Source: Acanthamoeba castellanii str. Neff (lineage: Eukaryota; Discosea; Longamoebia; Acanthamoebidae). Taken from it: a DNA stretch of 64,000 nucleotides. Within the stretch, counting starts at the first letter, position 1, and each line of letters starts with the position of its first letter. The stretch covers positions 88,339 to 152,338 of the forward strand of contig NW_004457675.1 of NCBI RefSeq assembly GCF_000313135.1, given 5' to 3'. Shown one piece after another: positions 1 to 11,714 of the stretch. A model generated the notes under the pieces. That model saw nothing but the letters and a program-made list of their open reading frames with translations. It had not been told where the DNA came from and made no database searches. The translations under genes were made by a program, and so were the position numbers.

Positions 1-1087
1 ACCGGATGCCGTACTCGTCCGCCAAACCCTTGCCTCGAGCAGTGTCGATCACCTGCAACACGGCACCGGCAAGCGTACTTGGCTTAGTCCAATCGTGGCG
101 CAAAAAAAGAAACCAAAGGGGGAAGTGGTGGAGCGGCGTACCTTCTTGTCGACCATGTCGCTCTTGTTTCCGATCAGCATCTTGTTCACCGATTCAGTGG
201 CGTGCTGCTCGATGTTCCTGATCCAGTTGCGGATATCTGTTTACATCAAGATGAGTCACCATCCGTGCTATGCATACCACGCCACACGCACACACATTCT
301 CTAGAAGTATGCAAGCACGCAAGTATGCACGCCACCAAACCGTTGCATCCGAGGCCACCACACGACCACTTCATGAACACGACTACATCACCAGAAGGAG
401 GGAGCACGTACTGCCGAAGGACTTCTCATCGGTGACATCATACACAAGCAAAATTCCCATGGCGCCTCGGTAGTACGCCGTGGTGATGGTTCCTGTGTAT
501 AGAGTACGGGCGGACCAACGAACGGTGAGTGTCGGCCGCTTCCCGTTCACCAGCACAGCAGCAGAGCGAAGGAGCGAGAGGGGGGAGAGTGGAAACACAC
601 AAAAAAAAAAGAGCAGGAAAAGGGGAAGGAGTTGGATGCTGGGGCAGGGCAACATACGGAACCGCTCCTGGCCAGCAGTGTCCCAAATTTGCAACTTGAT
701 GCGCTTGCCCTCAAGTTCAATCGTGCGGATCTTGAAGTCGATGCTGCACGCGAGAATGGGTGAGAATAGGCGGGGGGTGTGGAGGGGTGCCCTCTACATG
801 AAGAATTAATGAACGAAAGGAGACTACTTGGGGGGGAAGGGCGCACCCAATGGTGGTGATGAAGCTGGGAGTGAAGGAGTCGTCGGAGAAGCGCAGCAAG
901 AGACAGCTCTTACCCACACCTACGCAAATTGGAGGAAGGCTGGATGAGCGGTTGTTCAAGAGAGACGAGAAGATGATGCAGCTTCTGTGGACAAGCAGAG
1001 GAACTTACCGCTGTCACCAATGAGGAGCAGCTTGATGAGATAATCGTAGGCTTGCTTGCCGCCCGCGGGAGGATGTGTCGCCGCCAT
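1..1087 (-). CDS. Rab8/Sec4-like small GTPase, 3' end cut by window edge
   Basis: Six exons can be joined with GT-AG introns: about 1009-1087, 847-919, 658-743, 412-492, 142-236 and 1-52. The joined protein starts [10 protein letters not shown] and carries all Rab motifs: P-loop GDSGVGKS, switch [25 protein letters not shown], the switch II segment [20 protein letters not shown], and guanine-binding NKSDM. The [10 protein letters not shown] and [13 protein letters not shown] stretches match the Rab8/Sec4 branch rather than Rab1 or Rab5. By family knowledge it would drive exocytic vesicle traffic from Golgi to plasma membrane. The hypervariable tail and prenylated C-terminal cysteines lie outside the window. 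The start is the only ATG at the head of exon 1. Rab10 or Rab13 are close alternatives within the same branch. Confidence 0.93.
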
Positions 1088-1693
1088 TGATCAAAGAATA
1101 CACTATTGATAAATTATAAATTAAACAAAGCCGAGATTAGCGAAGTAGCGAGGATAGGCATAAGCGGATCTTAGCCATTCTTCTTTCTTCTAGTTGCTCG
1201 AATTCTTCTTCCATTCCATTACGAGCGCGCCAGCAGCCGATCGGCAATAGTTTCGCCCTCCCTAGCAGAAAGGAAAATCGTACGATGGAGATGATGGGAG
1301 ATCTGATTGATGGGACCAAGCTGCGGCTGGCAGGTAGATGGGTTGACGTCCGTCTTTGTGGTCTGCCCTTGTGTTCGTTGGCCGGGGGGGGGGTGCAGCA
1401 AACCCAACAACCGGAAGAACGAGGTAAGTGGGGGCTGATTCACCGAATAAGGCAACCAATGGCGCCTTCATATTGGTGCACGTCGCAATCTCCGAAATTT
1501 CATTATTCACCACGATTGTTCAAACGGGAAGCTGACGTCCCAAGAACTACCTTCTTCGAACGCTCTTCGTGACGCAACATTGGCCACACACCACTTGGCC
1601 ACCTGCAATTGCCGTCTTCCTCCTCGGTCGAACGCGCGTCCTTGAACGAGGTTATGTCGGCGCCTTCTTCCAGTTATGGCAAGGATGCCCTTT
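1088..1693. other. intergenic gap between Rab8-like and TIP41-like genes
   Basis: Both flanking genes are on the minus strand, so this holds the upstream region of the Rab gene and the 3' flank of the TIP41 gene. An AT-rich patch follows the Rab start at about 1096-1130, and a run of ten G lies near 1383. Open frames here have biased, non-conserved translations and I see no gene. Confidence 0.5.
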
Positions 1694-3255
1694 TCACGAG
1701 GAGATGGTGAGGTGGGCCAGGTCCTTGTCCAGCCCCTCCGGCGCACTCGCGACGTCGGTGGTGGTCGAGGGGGTGGCGCTGGCCGAAGGGGCGGCAGCGG
1801 AGAGGAGGATCTTGTGGGTGGTCGAGCCGGTGAGGGGCAGGATGGTCCACACAAAGTTGGAGTCCGTCAGCTGGCTCAGATCGGAGGGCATTTTCTGTAC
1901 GTAGCGTCCGACGTGTGTTGTGTGCATGCGTGCGGTCGTGTGTGTTGCGACGTTGTGAGTCGTGAGGTGCACATCACACGAAGAGAGGAGAAAGTGGGCG
2001 GTGGAGCGTACGCCCTGCTGAGCGAGCTGCTGGTAGGTGGCCTCTCGGGTTTGGTACTCGCGAAGCAGGTGCGACGATCCGTACTCGTGGAAGATCCGCG
2101 TGCTTCAGAGAATAGATGGCACAACGATATCAGCAAAGACAGGCATGGTCGCGTGACGTGGCAGAAGTAGAAGGGGAGGCCGCACTCGTGGATGCGCATG
2201 GTCACGTCGTCCACGCGCATGTGGAATCTAAGCAAGACGTAGAAGTAGCTCGGCATCACCCTCTACGCAACACAACACACGTAAAGACACACGGTCAGCT
2301 ATCGCGCGGGAGCGAGGCAGAGGCGCGAAGCCCAGTCGCAACGTTGCTGGGGGTTGGACACGTACGACTTTGACGGAGAGGAAGGAGTCACCGTTGTCGG
2401 CGAGTTCGTCCTCGAACAGCACCACCTCGTCGAAGAAGAGCATGGGCTCGGGGACGCGCAGCCGGTCGAGGTCGATCTTCTCCTCGGTCTCCACGAGCGA
2501 ACCCACCACCGCCGATGCCGCATCTGCGCCCTCCGCCACCGGAGCGGAGATGGTCCCCTTGTACTCGGTGGTGAATGTCCAGTCATAGTCGGGTCCCACC
2601 TTGCGCGCTTCGCTCGACCTAGAGTGGTGTGAGGCGGCCGTCGTGCGTGGCGCGTGTGGCGTTGCCACAAGGGCGAATGAAGTTACCTCTGCGAAGTCCA
2701 CTGGTGAGAGTAGGCGACCTTGAGGGAGGAGTGGTCGTGCTTCCACTCTCGCAGCGCATCGCGTACAAGGAACTTGAGCACCACTCCACTCTGCTCGTGC
2801 GCGAGCTCGAGCGCACTGTGGCCAAACACCATCTCGGGCAGACACGGCACTGCCAGGCTCTCCTCCCAACTGCGTGCCGATCCTCCATTGAGTCATTATC
2901 TTCGATGCAATAATGAATTCAATAAGATCAGGGAGGCGTACTCTTCCAGCTCGGTGGAGTTGAGGATGCGCCCCTTGGTGGCCGCTACACGCCAGCCAGC
3001 GATTTCGATGCCGCTAGCACCATCTTGTGTCGGATTAAGCAGGCGATGGGGCGGTGCATTTACGGGGACCGTAGCAGGGTGCTGCGCTGCAGGGCCGCTA
3101 CGCAGCCCCGCCAGCCCTGCGGCCGCAGGGTGGTGTCCTGCCGCGCCAGGATGATGGTGACCTGGGCGGCCCACAGGGTGCGGGCGCCTATCTGTTGGGC
3201 CTGGGCGTGCTGCCATCGTGGGCGTGGTCGTTGTGGTGGGCTTCTTCTCCTCCAT
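1694..3255 (-). CDS. TIPRL: TIP41-like protein (PP2A-type phosphatase regulator)
   Basis: Several exons joined on the minus strand give a TIP41 family protein. Diagnostic pieces in order are GIEIAGWRVAATKGRILN, MVFGHSALELAHEQSG, DYDWTFTTEYKGT, PMLFFDEVVLFEDELADNG, YVLLRFHMRVDDVTMRIHE, RIFHEYGSSHLLREYQTRE and the C-terminal exon starting KMPSDLSQL and ending LTISS. TIP41/TIPRL binds the catalytic subunits of PP2A-type phosphatases and acts in TOR signalling; that role is family knowledge. The N-terminus is a Pro/Thr/Ala-rich extension starting MEEKKPTTTT, longer than usual, so an internal start is possible. The stop at 1694 is shared by the last good exon. Confidence 0.9.
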
Positions 3256-3397
3256 CTGGGTTCAATACAAAAATAAAAATAAAAATAAAAATACTATAAA
3301 TAAAAATGCATTTTCTTTTCCTGTAGACGGAACATTTTCTGCGCGAGCGGACACTCGAATTGAAGGCAGCCTCAGATTAAATCTATCAATCAGCAAC

Positions 3398-5754
3398 ATG
3401 AGGAGGACATCCGCCGTCGCTTTGAGCCGCACCAGCACCAGCGCTGCCTGCAATGCTCGCACCCTTTCCGTACGATCCCCCCCGTCCGCGGCCAAGTTGA
3501 GCAACCGTGCCAATTTTTTGGGCTTTCTGCATGGTTGTGCTCACGCTCGCCTTTCACCGTCACGATTCGCGGCCTTTCCTTTTGTCTGCTCCTTCATCTA
3601 AATTTTAATCGAAAATCAATCTTGCTCTCTTGCAGTCGTTCAATTATTCATTCTCTAAAATTAGCGCTCACTCTCATTCCTGCATTAATCTTCCGTCAGG
3701 TGGGGTCGCAGCGCATGCTGGCCACCTCGACGGGAACCGAGGCGCCTCCCGCCTCCCTCTCGACCGGCGTGAGGAGGGGCCTCGCCCTCGGTTCCGAGAT
3801 TCCCGTCACCCTCATCCCCGGTGACGGTATCGGCAAGGAAATCGCCGACTCTGTCGTTGGCGTTTTTCGGAGGCACGACTCTCCATCTCTCTCCATCTCT
3901 CTCTCGATGCTCTTCACTTCTTCCCACCACCTCCTCCTGTCTATCGGCAGTAGACCTGGGCCGGTGCTGCCGCCGGCCGCCACTTTTGCTGACGTGTGCG
4001 CACAACTTCCTCTTTCCTCACGTTTCGTTCGTTTCGTTTCGTTTCGTGTGGGCGGTGCGGTGCGTTGGCTCTGCAGCTCTGCGCGTGCCCATCAAGTGGG
4101 AGGTCTTCGAGCGTGTCGGCGACATCACCCAGAACTTCGATCTGCTGACCTCGCTTGCCAGGAACCAGCTCTGCCTGAAGGGTGCGTAGATCGATCCACA
4201 CACACGCACACACACACCGTCCCCTGCTGATTACGCCGTCTCTATGTGTGCACACAGGTCAGCTCAAGACCGACTACGAGGACAGCGAGCACTTTAAGAA
4301 CAACAACCTTGTTCTCCGCAAGTCCCTCAGTACGCCTCGCTTCTTTCATTATCGTCTCCTCGCCTGATTGCCCTGTGGCACTCGGCTCATTCACGGTCTT
4401 CTCGTTCTTCTTCTTCTTCTTCGCGCAGACCTCTACGCCAACATCGTGCCCATCAAGAGCCTGCCCGGCATCACCACCAGGCACTCGGGCATCGACATGG
4501 TCGTCTTCCGCGAGAACACCGAGGCCGAGTACTCGGGCTTCGAGCAGGAGGTCACCTCGGGCGTCGTGCAGAGCTTGAAGGTCGTCACCCGGTACGTTGC
4601 TGGCTTCTCCACCTCCCCCTTCCCCCAACTCGAGGCCACTTCTCCCGGTTGTTGTACCGACCTTTGACCACAGCGCTGCCTGCATCCGCATCGCCGAGGC
4701 CGCGTTCGGTTATGCCGCTGCCGCCGGCCGCAAGCGCGTGCATGCCATCCACAAGGCCAACATTCAGTACCGCTGCCCCCCCTCTTCATACACTCCGCGC
4801 GACCCCAGTCAGTCACCACGGCGTTCGGGCGCGTGCTCGTTACTGATCCGTACCCGTCGCTTCTCGCGCGCAGGAAAATGTCCGATGGTCTGTTCCTGGA
4901 GAGCGTGAGGGAGGTCGCCAAGAAGTACCCCACCGTCGAGTTCAAGGAGATGATCATCGATAACACCTGCATGCAGGTACCCGTCGTCATCACCAACACC
5001 GCCAGACTCTATTCAATCACTGCTCTGCTAATCTCTTTTTCTTTTTCTTTTTCTTTCTTTTCCTTTCTTTTTTGCCATGCCACAGCTGGTCCAGAACCCC
5101 AAGCAGTTCGACGTCCTGGTACGGCCGGCCTTCTTTCTCTGTGATTCGTTCAACGCTGCTCATCACAACACGTTCATTAATTGTTTTTGCAGGTGACGCC
5201 CAACCTGTACGGTAACCTGATCATCAACGTGGGCAGCGGTCTGGTCGGCGGCCCTGGCCTCGTGGCCGGCGCCAACTACGGCCTCCACGGCGAGGCCGTG
5301 TTCGAGCCCGGTGCGCGACACGTCGCTGCCGACATCCAGGGCGCCAACGTCGCCAACCCCACCGGTACGCCTGGCCTACCGGCCGCCGCCGCCACCGCCG
5401 CCGCCGACGCGTGCGCTCCGCTGTGGGCCAAGCGCATGCATTCCTAACATTACCTCGCTTCTCGTGCGCAGGCATGCTCCTCTCCGGTGTGATGCTCTTG
5501 CGACACGTGGGCCTCAACGAGCAGGCCGGCCGCTTGGAGAAGGCCATCCACGATATTCTCCTCCGCGGCAAGGTCCTCACCAAGTACGCGCGCCGCCCTT
5601 CTTCTCATCTCCTGGAATCTGCCGCGCCGTGTTGCCTGTTGCGTGTTGCGTCCTGGGCCTGACCGCCGATGGTGCCATCATATATGACGACAGGGATGTG
5701 GGCGGCTTTGCCACGACCAAGGAGTTCACCAAGGCCGTCATCAACCACCTCTAA
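3398..5754 (+). CDS. NAD-dependent isocitrate dehydrogenase, regulatory-type subunit
   Basis: About ten short exons encode an isocitrate/isopropylmalate dehydrogenase family protein: [26 protein letters not shown], the substrate region [24 protein letters not shown], and the signature [19 protein letters not shown], ending [11 protein letters not shown]. The segment [11 protein letters not shown] and the IDNTCMQLV region resemble the IDH3 beta/gamma (regulatory) group more than the catalytic alpha subunit. The N-terminus ([15 protein letters not shown]..) is Arg/Ser-rich without acids, as expected for a mitochondrial presequence. The enzyme oxidises isocitrate to 2-oxoglutarate in the TCA cycle. 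An intron near 4021-4048 contains a short TTTCG repeat. The start is the first ATG of the presequence exon. Confidence 0.92.
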
Positions 5755-5911
5755 GCGGTGGTCTGCCATTGCTGTTCCACACACACCTGGCCTCTAATAA
5801 ACCACTGGAGCGCACCACACGAAGCAACCCAACCCCCCAAGAAAAGCATCTACGTCGTTCGTGTTCGTGCTCTTATGACACGACACACGCACGCACACGC
5901 ACGTTGTGGCT

Positions 5912-6340
5912 TTAGACAGTGCCCTGCCAGAAGAGGGCGAGCCATCCGGCAACGTAGAGGAGGCCGCCGATGGGCGTGATGGCGCCCAGCTTGCGCTGCT
6001 CGGTCAGCACCAGCCCGTAGAGCGAGCCGCTGAACAGCACCGTGCCTGCTCGCGCGTACCGCACACGCACACGTCAGGGTGGGGAGCGCAGAAGGGTTTG
6101 GTGGTGGGGAGTACCAGCGACGAAGGACCACCCGGCGATGCGCGACTCGCGAGGGGCGAAGGCGACTGCGAGCAGGCCGATGGCGTGGATGAACTGGTAG
6201 TGGACGGCCGTCTCCCACGTCTTGATGAGGGCCTCGCTTCGCTTGGTCTTCAGAGCGTGCGCGCCAAACGCGCCCAGCAGGACGCCTACCGCCCCCGAGA
6301 GGCAACCCAACTGGAACCACAGTGGATGGACTGCCCCCCC
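5912..6340 (-). CDS. TMEM256: TMEM256/DUF423 family small membrane protein, first exon not found
   Basis: Two exons (about 6117-6339 and 5912-6050) join to give [20 protein letters not shown], then [20 protein letters not shown] and, after the intron, [14 protein letters not shown] ending ALFWQGTV. The glycine-rich first helix with GAFGAHALK, the [11 protein letters not shown] helix and the GSLYGL helix are the DUF423/TMEM256/YgdD signature; function is unknown even in bacteria. No in-frame ATG exists before the first visible exon. It is preceded by a G-run and CAG that look like a splice acceptor, so a short start exon must lie upstream, perhaps within 6341-6560. Its 3' end converges on the isocitrate dehydrogenase gene. 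Confidence 0.85.
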
Positions 6341-6612
6341 CCACGATTTAATCAGAAATCAGGCATATTACAATCGAAAGGCTTTGTAAAATCGACACAA
6401 ATAAAAGTAAAGCGGTCATCCACACGTTGCAGACGTACAAGACATGGCCAAGTGGTGCAAATAGAATATAATAGAAAAAGGTTAAATGATTTAAAAATGA
6501 TGTTCCGGCGCATGAAAAGGCTGCCAACCAGTACAGCAGCTGTCGCCAGTCAGAAAGGCAGGTCACCCACAGTCACACCACGGAGCGCCAAGAGCAGGAA
6601 GAGCATCAGCCG
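6341..6612. other. divergent spacer before first Zn2Cys6 gene
   Basis: This spacer is richer in A/T than its flanks. It probably holds the missing first exon of the TMEM256-like gene on the minus strand and the promoter of the Zn2Cys6 gene on the plus strand. No confident element is visible. Confidence 0.4.
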
Positions 6613-8690
6613 ATGTTGTTGGTCGGACCCGCTTGCTCCCGATGCCGCAAAGCTCACGCTGCTTGCGACAGGTGCTGCGCCCTCTTTCATTGTGTTCACC
6701 AACTGACCCTAACATGTTTGTCAGGCGATCGCCGTGTGGGAGGTGCCAAGCACTGGGCTTGAGCACCACCGACTGTCAGGTGGTGCCCCCGCGCAAGAGG
6801 GGGCGCCCTGTCTCGGAGCCCACCGCCACATATGGTGCGCGAGCCCGGCACATTGGAAACACTTCATCGGGCTCTCTTGTTCATGGCTGACCTTGGGTCA
6901 ATAACCTTGTTCCTCGGGTTTAGGCGGGGCGCAGGCCATGTCGGCGTTCATGAGCAGCTTCAGCCTCGTCCCGTCGCGCCGTCTTAAGACCAATTCCAAC
7001 ACAAACTCCTCCTCACAAGCACATTCGTTAACTTCCCCTACACACAGTCATTCAGCATCACCCTCACCACGACCATCGAAACCACCGTCATCGACGGAAT
7101 CAGCGTCATGCTCGCCAACCCCATCCGCTCCCACACCTATGCTTCTGACTGCGGCCTCGATTGTATCAGTGTCGACAGCGGAGGCGCCCAACTGCGGCGA
7201 TCGACGCCCGCTGGCCGTTGAGGCCCTGCCGGTGCTCCTCCGCACGTCGATCGCCCAGGCGGGCTTGCCTGGCGCGGCAGCCGTCCATCCCTGCGCGCTA
7301 CCGAGCCTCCCTCTTCCCTTGGCCTCGGGCGGAGCACACCGCACACACGTGACCGAACTTCCACAGGACACCCAGCCGGCTGCTTGGCAGGCACGAGGCC
7401 AAGAAGAGTTCATGCGCCTGCAGTGGGAAGAACTACAGCGCAGCCTCAGGAAGCGCAAGCGCGACGAGCACTTCGTGGCGGACGAGTCTAGCGACAGCGC
7501 TTCGGCCACAACCACAACGCAGACCTCGGCGACGGGCTTTGGCGGTGGCCTGCTGGGTAGGCGGCCCATCACGGACGAGCTGTTCGAGCGGCGGCCCACC
7601 ACGGACTACTGGTGGAGCAGGCTGAGCGGGGCTGGAGATGGTGGCACCAGGAGGGACATCCCGAGGAATCCGGCGCCGCTGGCGCTGGAGCACGTCATGC
7701 CCTTCCTCGCCGACTACGACTTCACCACTACACCGCTCGTCGTCACCACCCTTCAGTACGTTGACACCATTCTGCTTGTGCCGCCCCTACTCAGTTGTGT
7801 GTGCGTGTCGTGTCTTGTGTTGTGCGCGTGCGACAGTCAAGCGTTCATCGCCTTTCGGATATGGGAGCCCAGAAGGGTCCAAGACCTGCGGCTACCCAAC
7901 GTGGTCCACACATCATCAAGCTACGCAGCTCTCAGCCAATTCTCTACGGTTCGTGTGTCGTGTGTCGTGTGTTATGTCGTGTTGCGTGTCGTGTCGTGTG
8001 CGGTAACCGTTGTCTGATTTCGTTTGTTGCGCGCAGGATGAGGAGGTGGGCAGAACAGCGCATTCGATTCGGCCCGATCTGGAGAACATGTCGCTGCTGG
8101 TGGCCCACCTCCTGATCGAGCCGGCCGACGCCAGCAACGTGGGTCCCGTCTTTCGCTGCCTGTGCTACGTGTCCCAAAAGGGCGGAGGCTCCATGCAGGT
8201 CTCCTGCTCCGTGCAGAATCTCTACTCCCGCCGAGGCCTCGTACGTCCACGACACGACACGACACGACACGACACGACACGACACGACACGACACGACAC
8301 GACACGACACGACACGACACGACACGACACGTGCACTGGACTCATTCATGCGGGAAACAGGTGAAGTGGCAGATCATGGTGGTGGACGGGGTGGTGGGCC
8401 GAGCGGCGACGCTGCCGCCCTACATGAGCACCATGCAGACGGACGACCTCATGGGCGACTACCTCCAGTCGCGAGTCGCCCACTACATCAACCTACTCCT
8501 GGGCACCGCCTCTCCGTCCACTTCGCCACATGCGCCATCATCTTCCGTGCGAGCCACCATCGACCACCACCATCAGCACCATCACCGTGCCCACTCAATG
8601 GACGTCTACGCCGTCGGCCACCTGCTCGGGACCGCGGACCAACCCACCTCTTCTTTTCGCGCCACACCCACAAGCGCAAGAGCGAACTAA
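6613..8690 (+). CDS. Zn2Cys6 binuclear-cluster protein A with unrecognised C-terminal module
   Basis: Exon 1 (6613-6671) and exon 2 (from 6725) join to give ACSRCRKAHAACDR followed by RSPCGRCQALG and a sixth Cys before PPRKRGRP, the six-cysteine pattern of Gal4-type DNA-binding clusters followed by a basic stretch. A long third exon (about 6924-7755) is Ser/Pro/Thr-rich, then has PVLLRTSIAQAG and EEFMRLQWEELQRSLRKRKR (predicted helix), and a conserved core starting RDIPRNPAPLALEHVMPFL. Later exons carry QAFIAFRIWEPR, IRPDLENMSLLVAHLLI, VGPVFRCLCYVSQKGG, VKWQIMVVDGVVGRAATLPP. The intron near 8240-8360 is mostly CACGA repeat. It is likely a transcription factor; the C-terminal region matches nothing I know. 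The stop at 8690 could be preceded by an unseen intron. Confidence 0.75.
8248..8332. repeat. CACGA pentanucleotide array in an intron of Zn2Cys6 gene A
   Basis: About seventeen head-to-tail copies of the unit CACGA fill most of the intron between the RRGL and VKWQIM exons. The same unit recurs in introns of unrelated genes in this window. Confidence 0.97.
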
Positions 8691-8872
8691 GGAGGCGGGC
8701 GCTGATAGGTGGCCGCCGTGGTCTAGACCGGTCAGCCCGAGGCCCACCTAAACACTTTTCCCGGGTTGGTTCAGGTCGTCCGGATCTGCTTGGTGTCTGC
8801 GAGAGTTGGCCACAAAACACCTCTGTTGCCACCATCACCTCTTGAAGTGGAAGAGACCACTCACTGGTCGAG
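8691..8872. other. short spacer between tandem Zn2Cys6 paralogues
   Basis: Only about 180 bases separate the two paralogues on the same strand. No repeat or mobile-element remnant is visible here, so the pair looks like a plain tandem duplication. Confidence 0.5.
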
Positions 8873-11588
8873 ATGGAAGGCCCCTCGAGCATCGCAGGCA
8901 GCAGTGGGGGCGGGGGTAAAAAGAGGAGGGACCGACGGCCGTCGCCAGCGGCTGCAGCAACAGCGGCAGCTGCAGGATCAACGCAGCAGCAGGTGGAGCA
9001 GCTGTGGGTGGTGGGACCCGCTTGCGCCCCCTGCCGCAAAGCCCACTCCGCGTGCGACAGGTACCCCTCCCATCTTTTTGGGGCGGTGCAGTGATTTTAT
9101 TTATTTATTTCAAGATTAAGATTAAAATAAAATCAACGAATAAATAAAGATATTAAATGCTTGTCTCTTTTGCGTGTTTGCCGGGGCGCCAGGCGATTGC
9201 CCTGCGGGAGGTGCATCGCGATGGGCGGCGACGCTGCGAGCCAATGCCAGGTTGCACCGCCCAAGAAGCGAGGCCGCCCGCCCACCAAGCAGCTCTTCCA
9301 CTCACAACCCAACACCCCAGGTTTGCCTCTTTTTTTTTTGTTCGATCAAAAGCACATTGCACATGGCACACGTGCACACACCGACCGCACATGGCACACG
9401 GCACGCACCCGCACGCGGCACACGCTCACGTGGGAATCGATGCTCTCTTCGCGTTGTAGATGAGGTGCAGGACATGTCGCCATTCTTGAACACGTTCAGC
9501 CTGGCCCCGCCGCGCTCGCAGCGACCCCGCAGTCCTCCCAACGGCCGCCCAAAACCGCCGCACGACAGCCCCAGCCCCAGCCACCACCTCAGACTCTTCC
9601 ACAGCCGCAGCCACAACCAAAGCCACAACCAAAGCCACAGCCTCAGCCACAGTCAGCGACGACCCGAGGGCCGCTGGACTATTCTTCAGCATCGTCTTCT
9701 CCAGACGCGTCATCTCCGCCATCTTCGTCATCATCCTCGCCCTCGTCGTCATCGTCGTCGCTGACTTCATCATCTTCGTTTTCGTTATCTTGGCCATCAT
9801 CGTCATCGTCATCGCAATCGTTGATGTCGGCGCTGGTGGCGGATGGACCGGCGCAGCGCGAGGACTTTGACCACTACGCGAGGTCGCAGCCGCTGCCTCG
9901 CATTCCATCGTCGGCGGCGCTTCCACCGCTGCCGGTGCTCCTCCGCACGTCGATCGCCCAGGCTGGCGTGCCCGAGGACGGGCTGGCGGTCGAACCCTAC
10001 GCCCCGCCCAGCTATCAGCCAGTGCCATCACCCCCTCCGCCACCGGTACACCACACAACACACAACACCACACACACACACACACGGCCACACACACACA
10101 CCACACACACACACGCGCGCGCGCACACGACTGAGATTAGGAATGCAGGACCGCTGGCAGAGAGAGCAGGAGGAGTTCATGCGAGCGCAGTGGGAGGAGC
10201 TTCATCGCCGCACCATTCGTAAGCGGAAGGAGCGGGCCGACGAACGCGACGGCCTTCACGACGACGACCCCTACGGGGGTCGCCACCGCAGCAGCAGCAG
10301 CCGTCAGCAGCCCGCGGCTCACCCGCTCGACCAGCAGCTCGGCCCCACCGCCCGCCAGCCAACGATGACATCGACCTACGCGACGGGCTACAGCCCATTG
10401 TCGGGGGGACCGTGGCCGTGGCCGACCGACTCTCGCTTTGGCGGCGGCAGCGGCGACGACTGGTGGCCCGCGTTCCGCGGTGGTGGTGGATCGCGGGGCA
10501 TCCCCAGGAACCCGGCGCCGCTGGCACTCGAGCACGTCATGCCCTTCCTCGCCGACTACGACTTCACTACCATCCCGCTCGTCGTAACCACACTTCAGTG
10601 CGTCGTCGACACTTTCTATATTTCCATCAACGCTTTGCTCTGTCGTCTTATCGGTATTGTGTGTGTGTATGTGTGGTGCGGTGTCGTCTTATCGGTATTG
10701 TGTGTGTGTATGTGTGGTGTGGTGTGCGTGTGCGTGTGCGTGTGCGTGGGCGTGGGCGTGTGCGTGTGCGTGTGCGTGTGCGTGTGCGTGTCGTATGATA
10801 GTCAAGCATTCATTGCGATGCAGATCCCGGAACCCAAGGACTTCCAGGGCCTGGGGCTGCCGAGGGTCCTCTACACCTCGCCCGGCTATGCCTCTCTCAG
10901 CCTGTTCCCCACGGTACACTACCCACCACCCTGTCGTCATCATTCATAAAATGAAATAAGAAATAATAAATAATAAATAATGAAGTAAATAATAAATAAA
11001 ACAAATAAAACAAAATATAAACACAGGAAGAGGAGGTGGGCAAGTTGGCGTTTTCCATATTGCCCGATCTGGAGAACATGTCGCTGCTGGTGGCCCACCT
11101 CCTGATCGGGATCCCCGAGAAGCCCTTCACCGTGGGTCCCGTATTCCGCTGCCTGTGCTACATACTCCAAAAGGGCGGCAACGCCATCCAGGTCTCCTGC
11201 TGCGTTCAGAATCTCTACTCCCGCCGAGGCCTCGTACATCTTCCACACCGCACACGCACACGCAACACCGCACACGCACACGCACCACCGCACACGCACA
11301 CGCACCACCGCACACGCACACGCACACAACTCACGTGGGAAACAGGTGAAGTGGCAGATCATGGTGGTGGACGGGGTGGTGGGTCGAGCGGCGACGCTGC
11401 CGCCCTACATGGGCACCATGCAGAAGGACGACCTCATGCGCGACTACCTCCACTCGCGTATCTCGCACTACATCCACCTCCTGGACGCCTCCACGTCGCG
11501 ATCTTCGGTGCGGGCGACCATCGAGCAGCAGGAGCCGCAGCACCACCACCGGCCCGACGTCTACCCCACCCACTTGCTCTGGGAATGA
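8873..11588 (+). CDS. Zn2Cys6 binuclear-cluster protein B, paralogue of A
   Basis: The start MEGPSSIAGSSGGGGKKRRD precedes VVGPACAPCRKAHSACDR, joined over an intron to RLPCGRCIAMGGDAASQC and PPKKRGRP. The rest follows paralogue A exon by exon: DMSPFLNTFSLAPPR, PVLLRTSIAQAGVPEDG, EEFMRAQWEELHRRTIRKRK, IPRNPAPLALEHVMPFLAD, QAFIAMQIPEPKDFQGLG, LPDLENMSLLVAHLLIG, VKWQIMVVDGVVGRAATLPP. Intron positions in the shared part agree with A. Introns are CA- or GTGTGC-rich. Between about 9500 and 9850 the frame encoding DMSPFLNTF stays open only to 9764, while the following Gln/Pro/Ser-rich coding is in another frame, so a missed intron or a base error sits there. Likely a DNA-binding regulator; targets unknown. 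Confidence 0.75.
10048..10131. repeat. CA-rich microsatellite in intron of Zn2Cys6 gene B
   Basis: A nearly pure CA tract with a CGCGCG patch, located in the intron that splits the region before EEFMRAQWEEL. Confidence 0.9.
10655..10796. repeat. GTGTGC/GTGTGT microsatellite in intron of Zn2Cys6 gene B
   Basis: A G/T-rich tract includes an imperfect duplication of a block starting TCTTATCGGTATTGTGTGTG (10647 and 10686) followed by GTGCGT hexamers. It lies in the intron before QAFIAMQ. Confidence 0.9.
11243..11331. repeat. CACACG minisatellite in intron of Zn2Cys6 gene B
   Basis: CGCACACGCACACGCAACAC-type units of about 20 bases repeat four times in the intron before VKWQIM, the position occupied by the CACGA array in paralogue A. 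Confidence 0.9.
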
Positions 11589-11714
11589 ACAACATTTCCT
11601 GTTCTCTATCTTGTCACATAAATAATAAATTAATACATTAAAAAAAACGTGCTTCACGCACTGTTCAAAACTGGCTTGCCGTGTGCCAGCTGCCCGCAAG
11701 CAACAAAACAGAAG

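Noticed and set aside
8248..8332. CACGA array considered as a CRISPR or telomere-like array
   Set aside because: No spacers, unit of five bases, lies inside an intron; a simple repeat.
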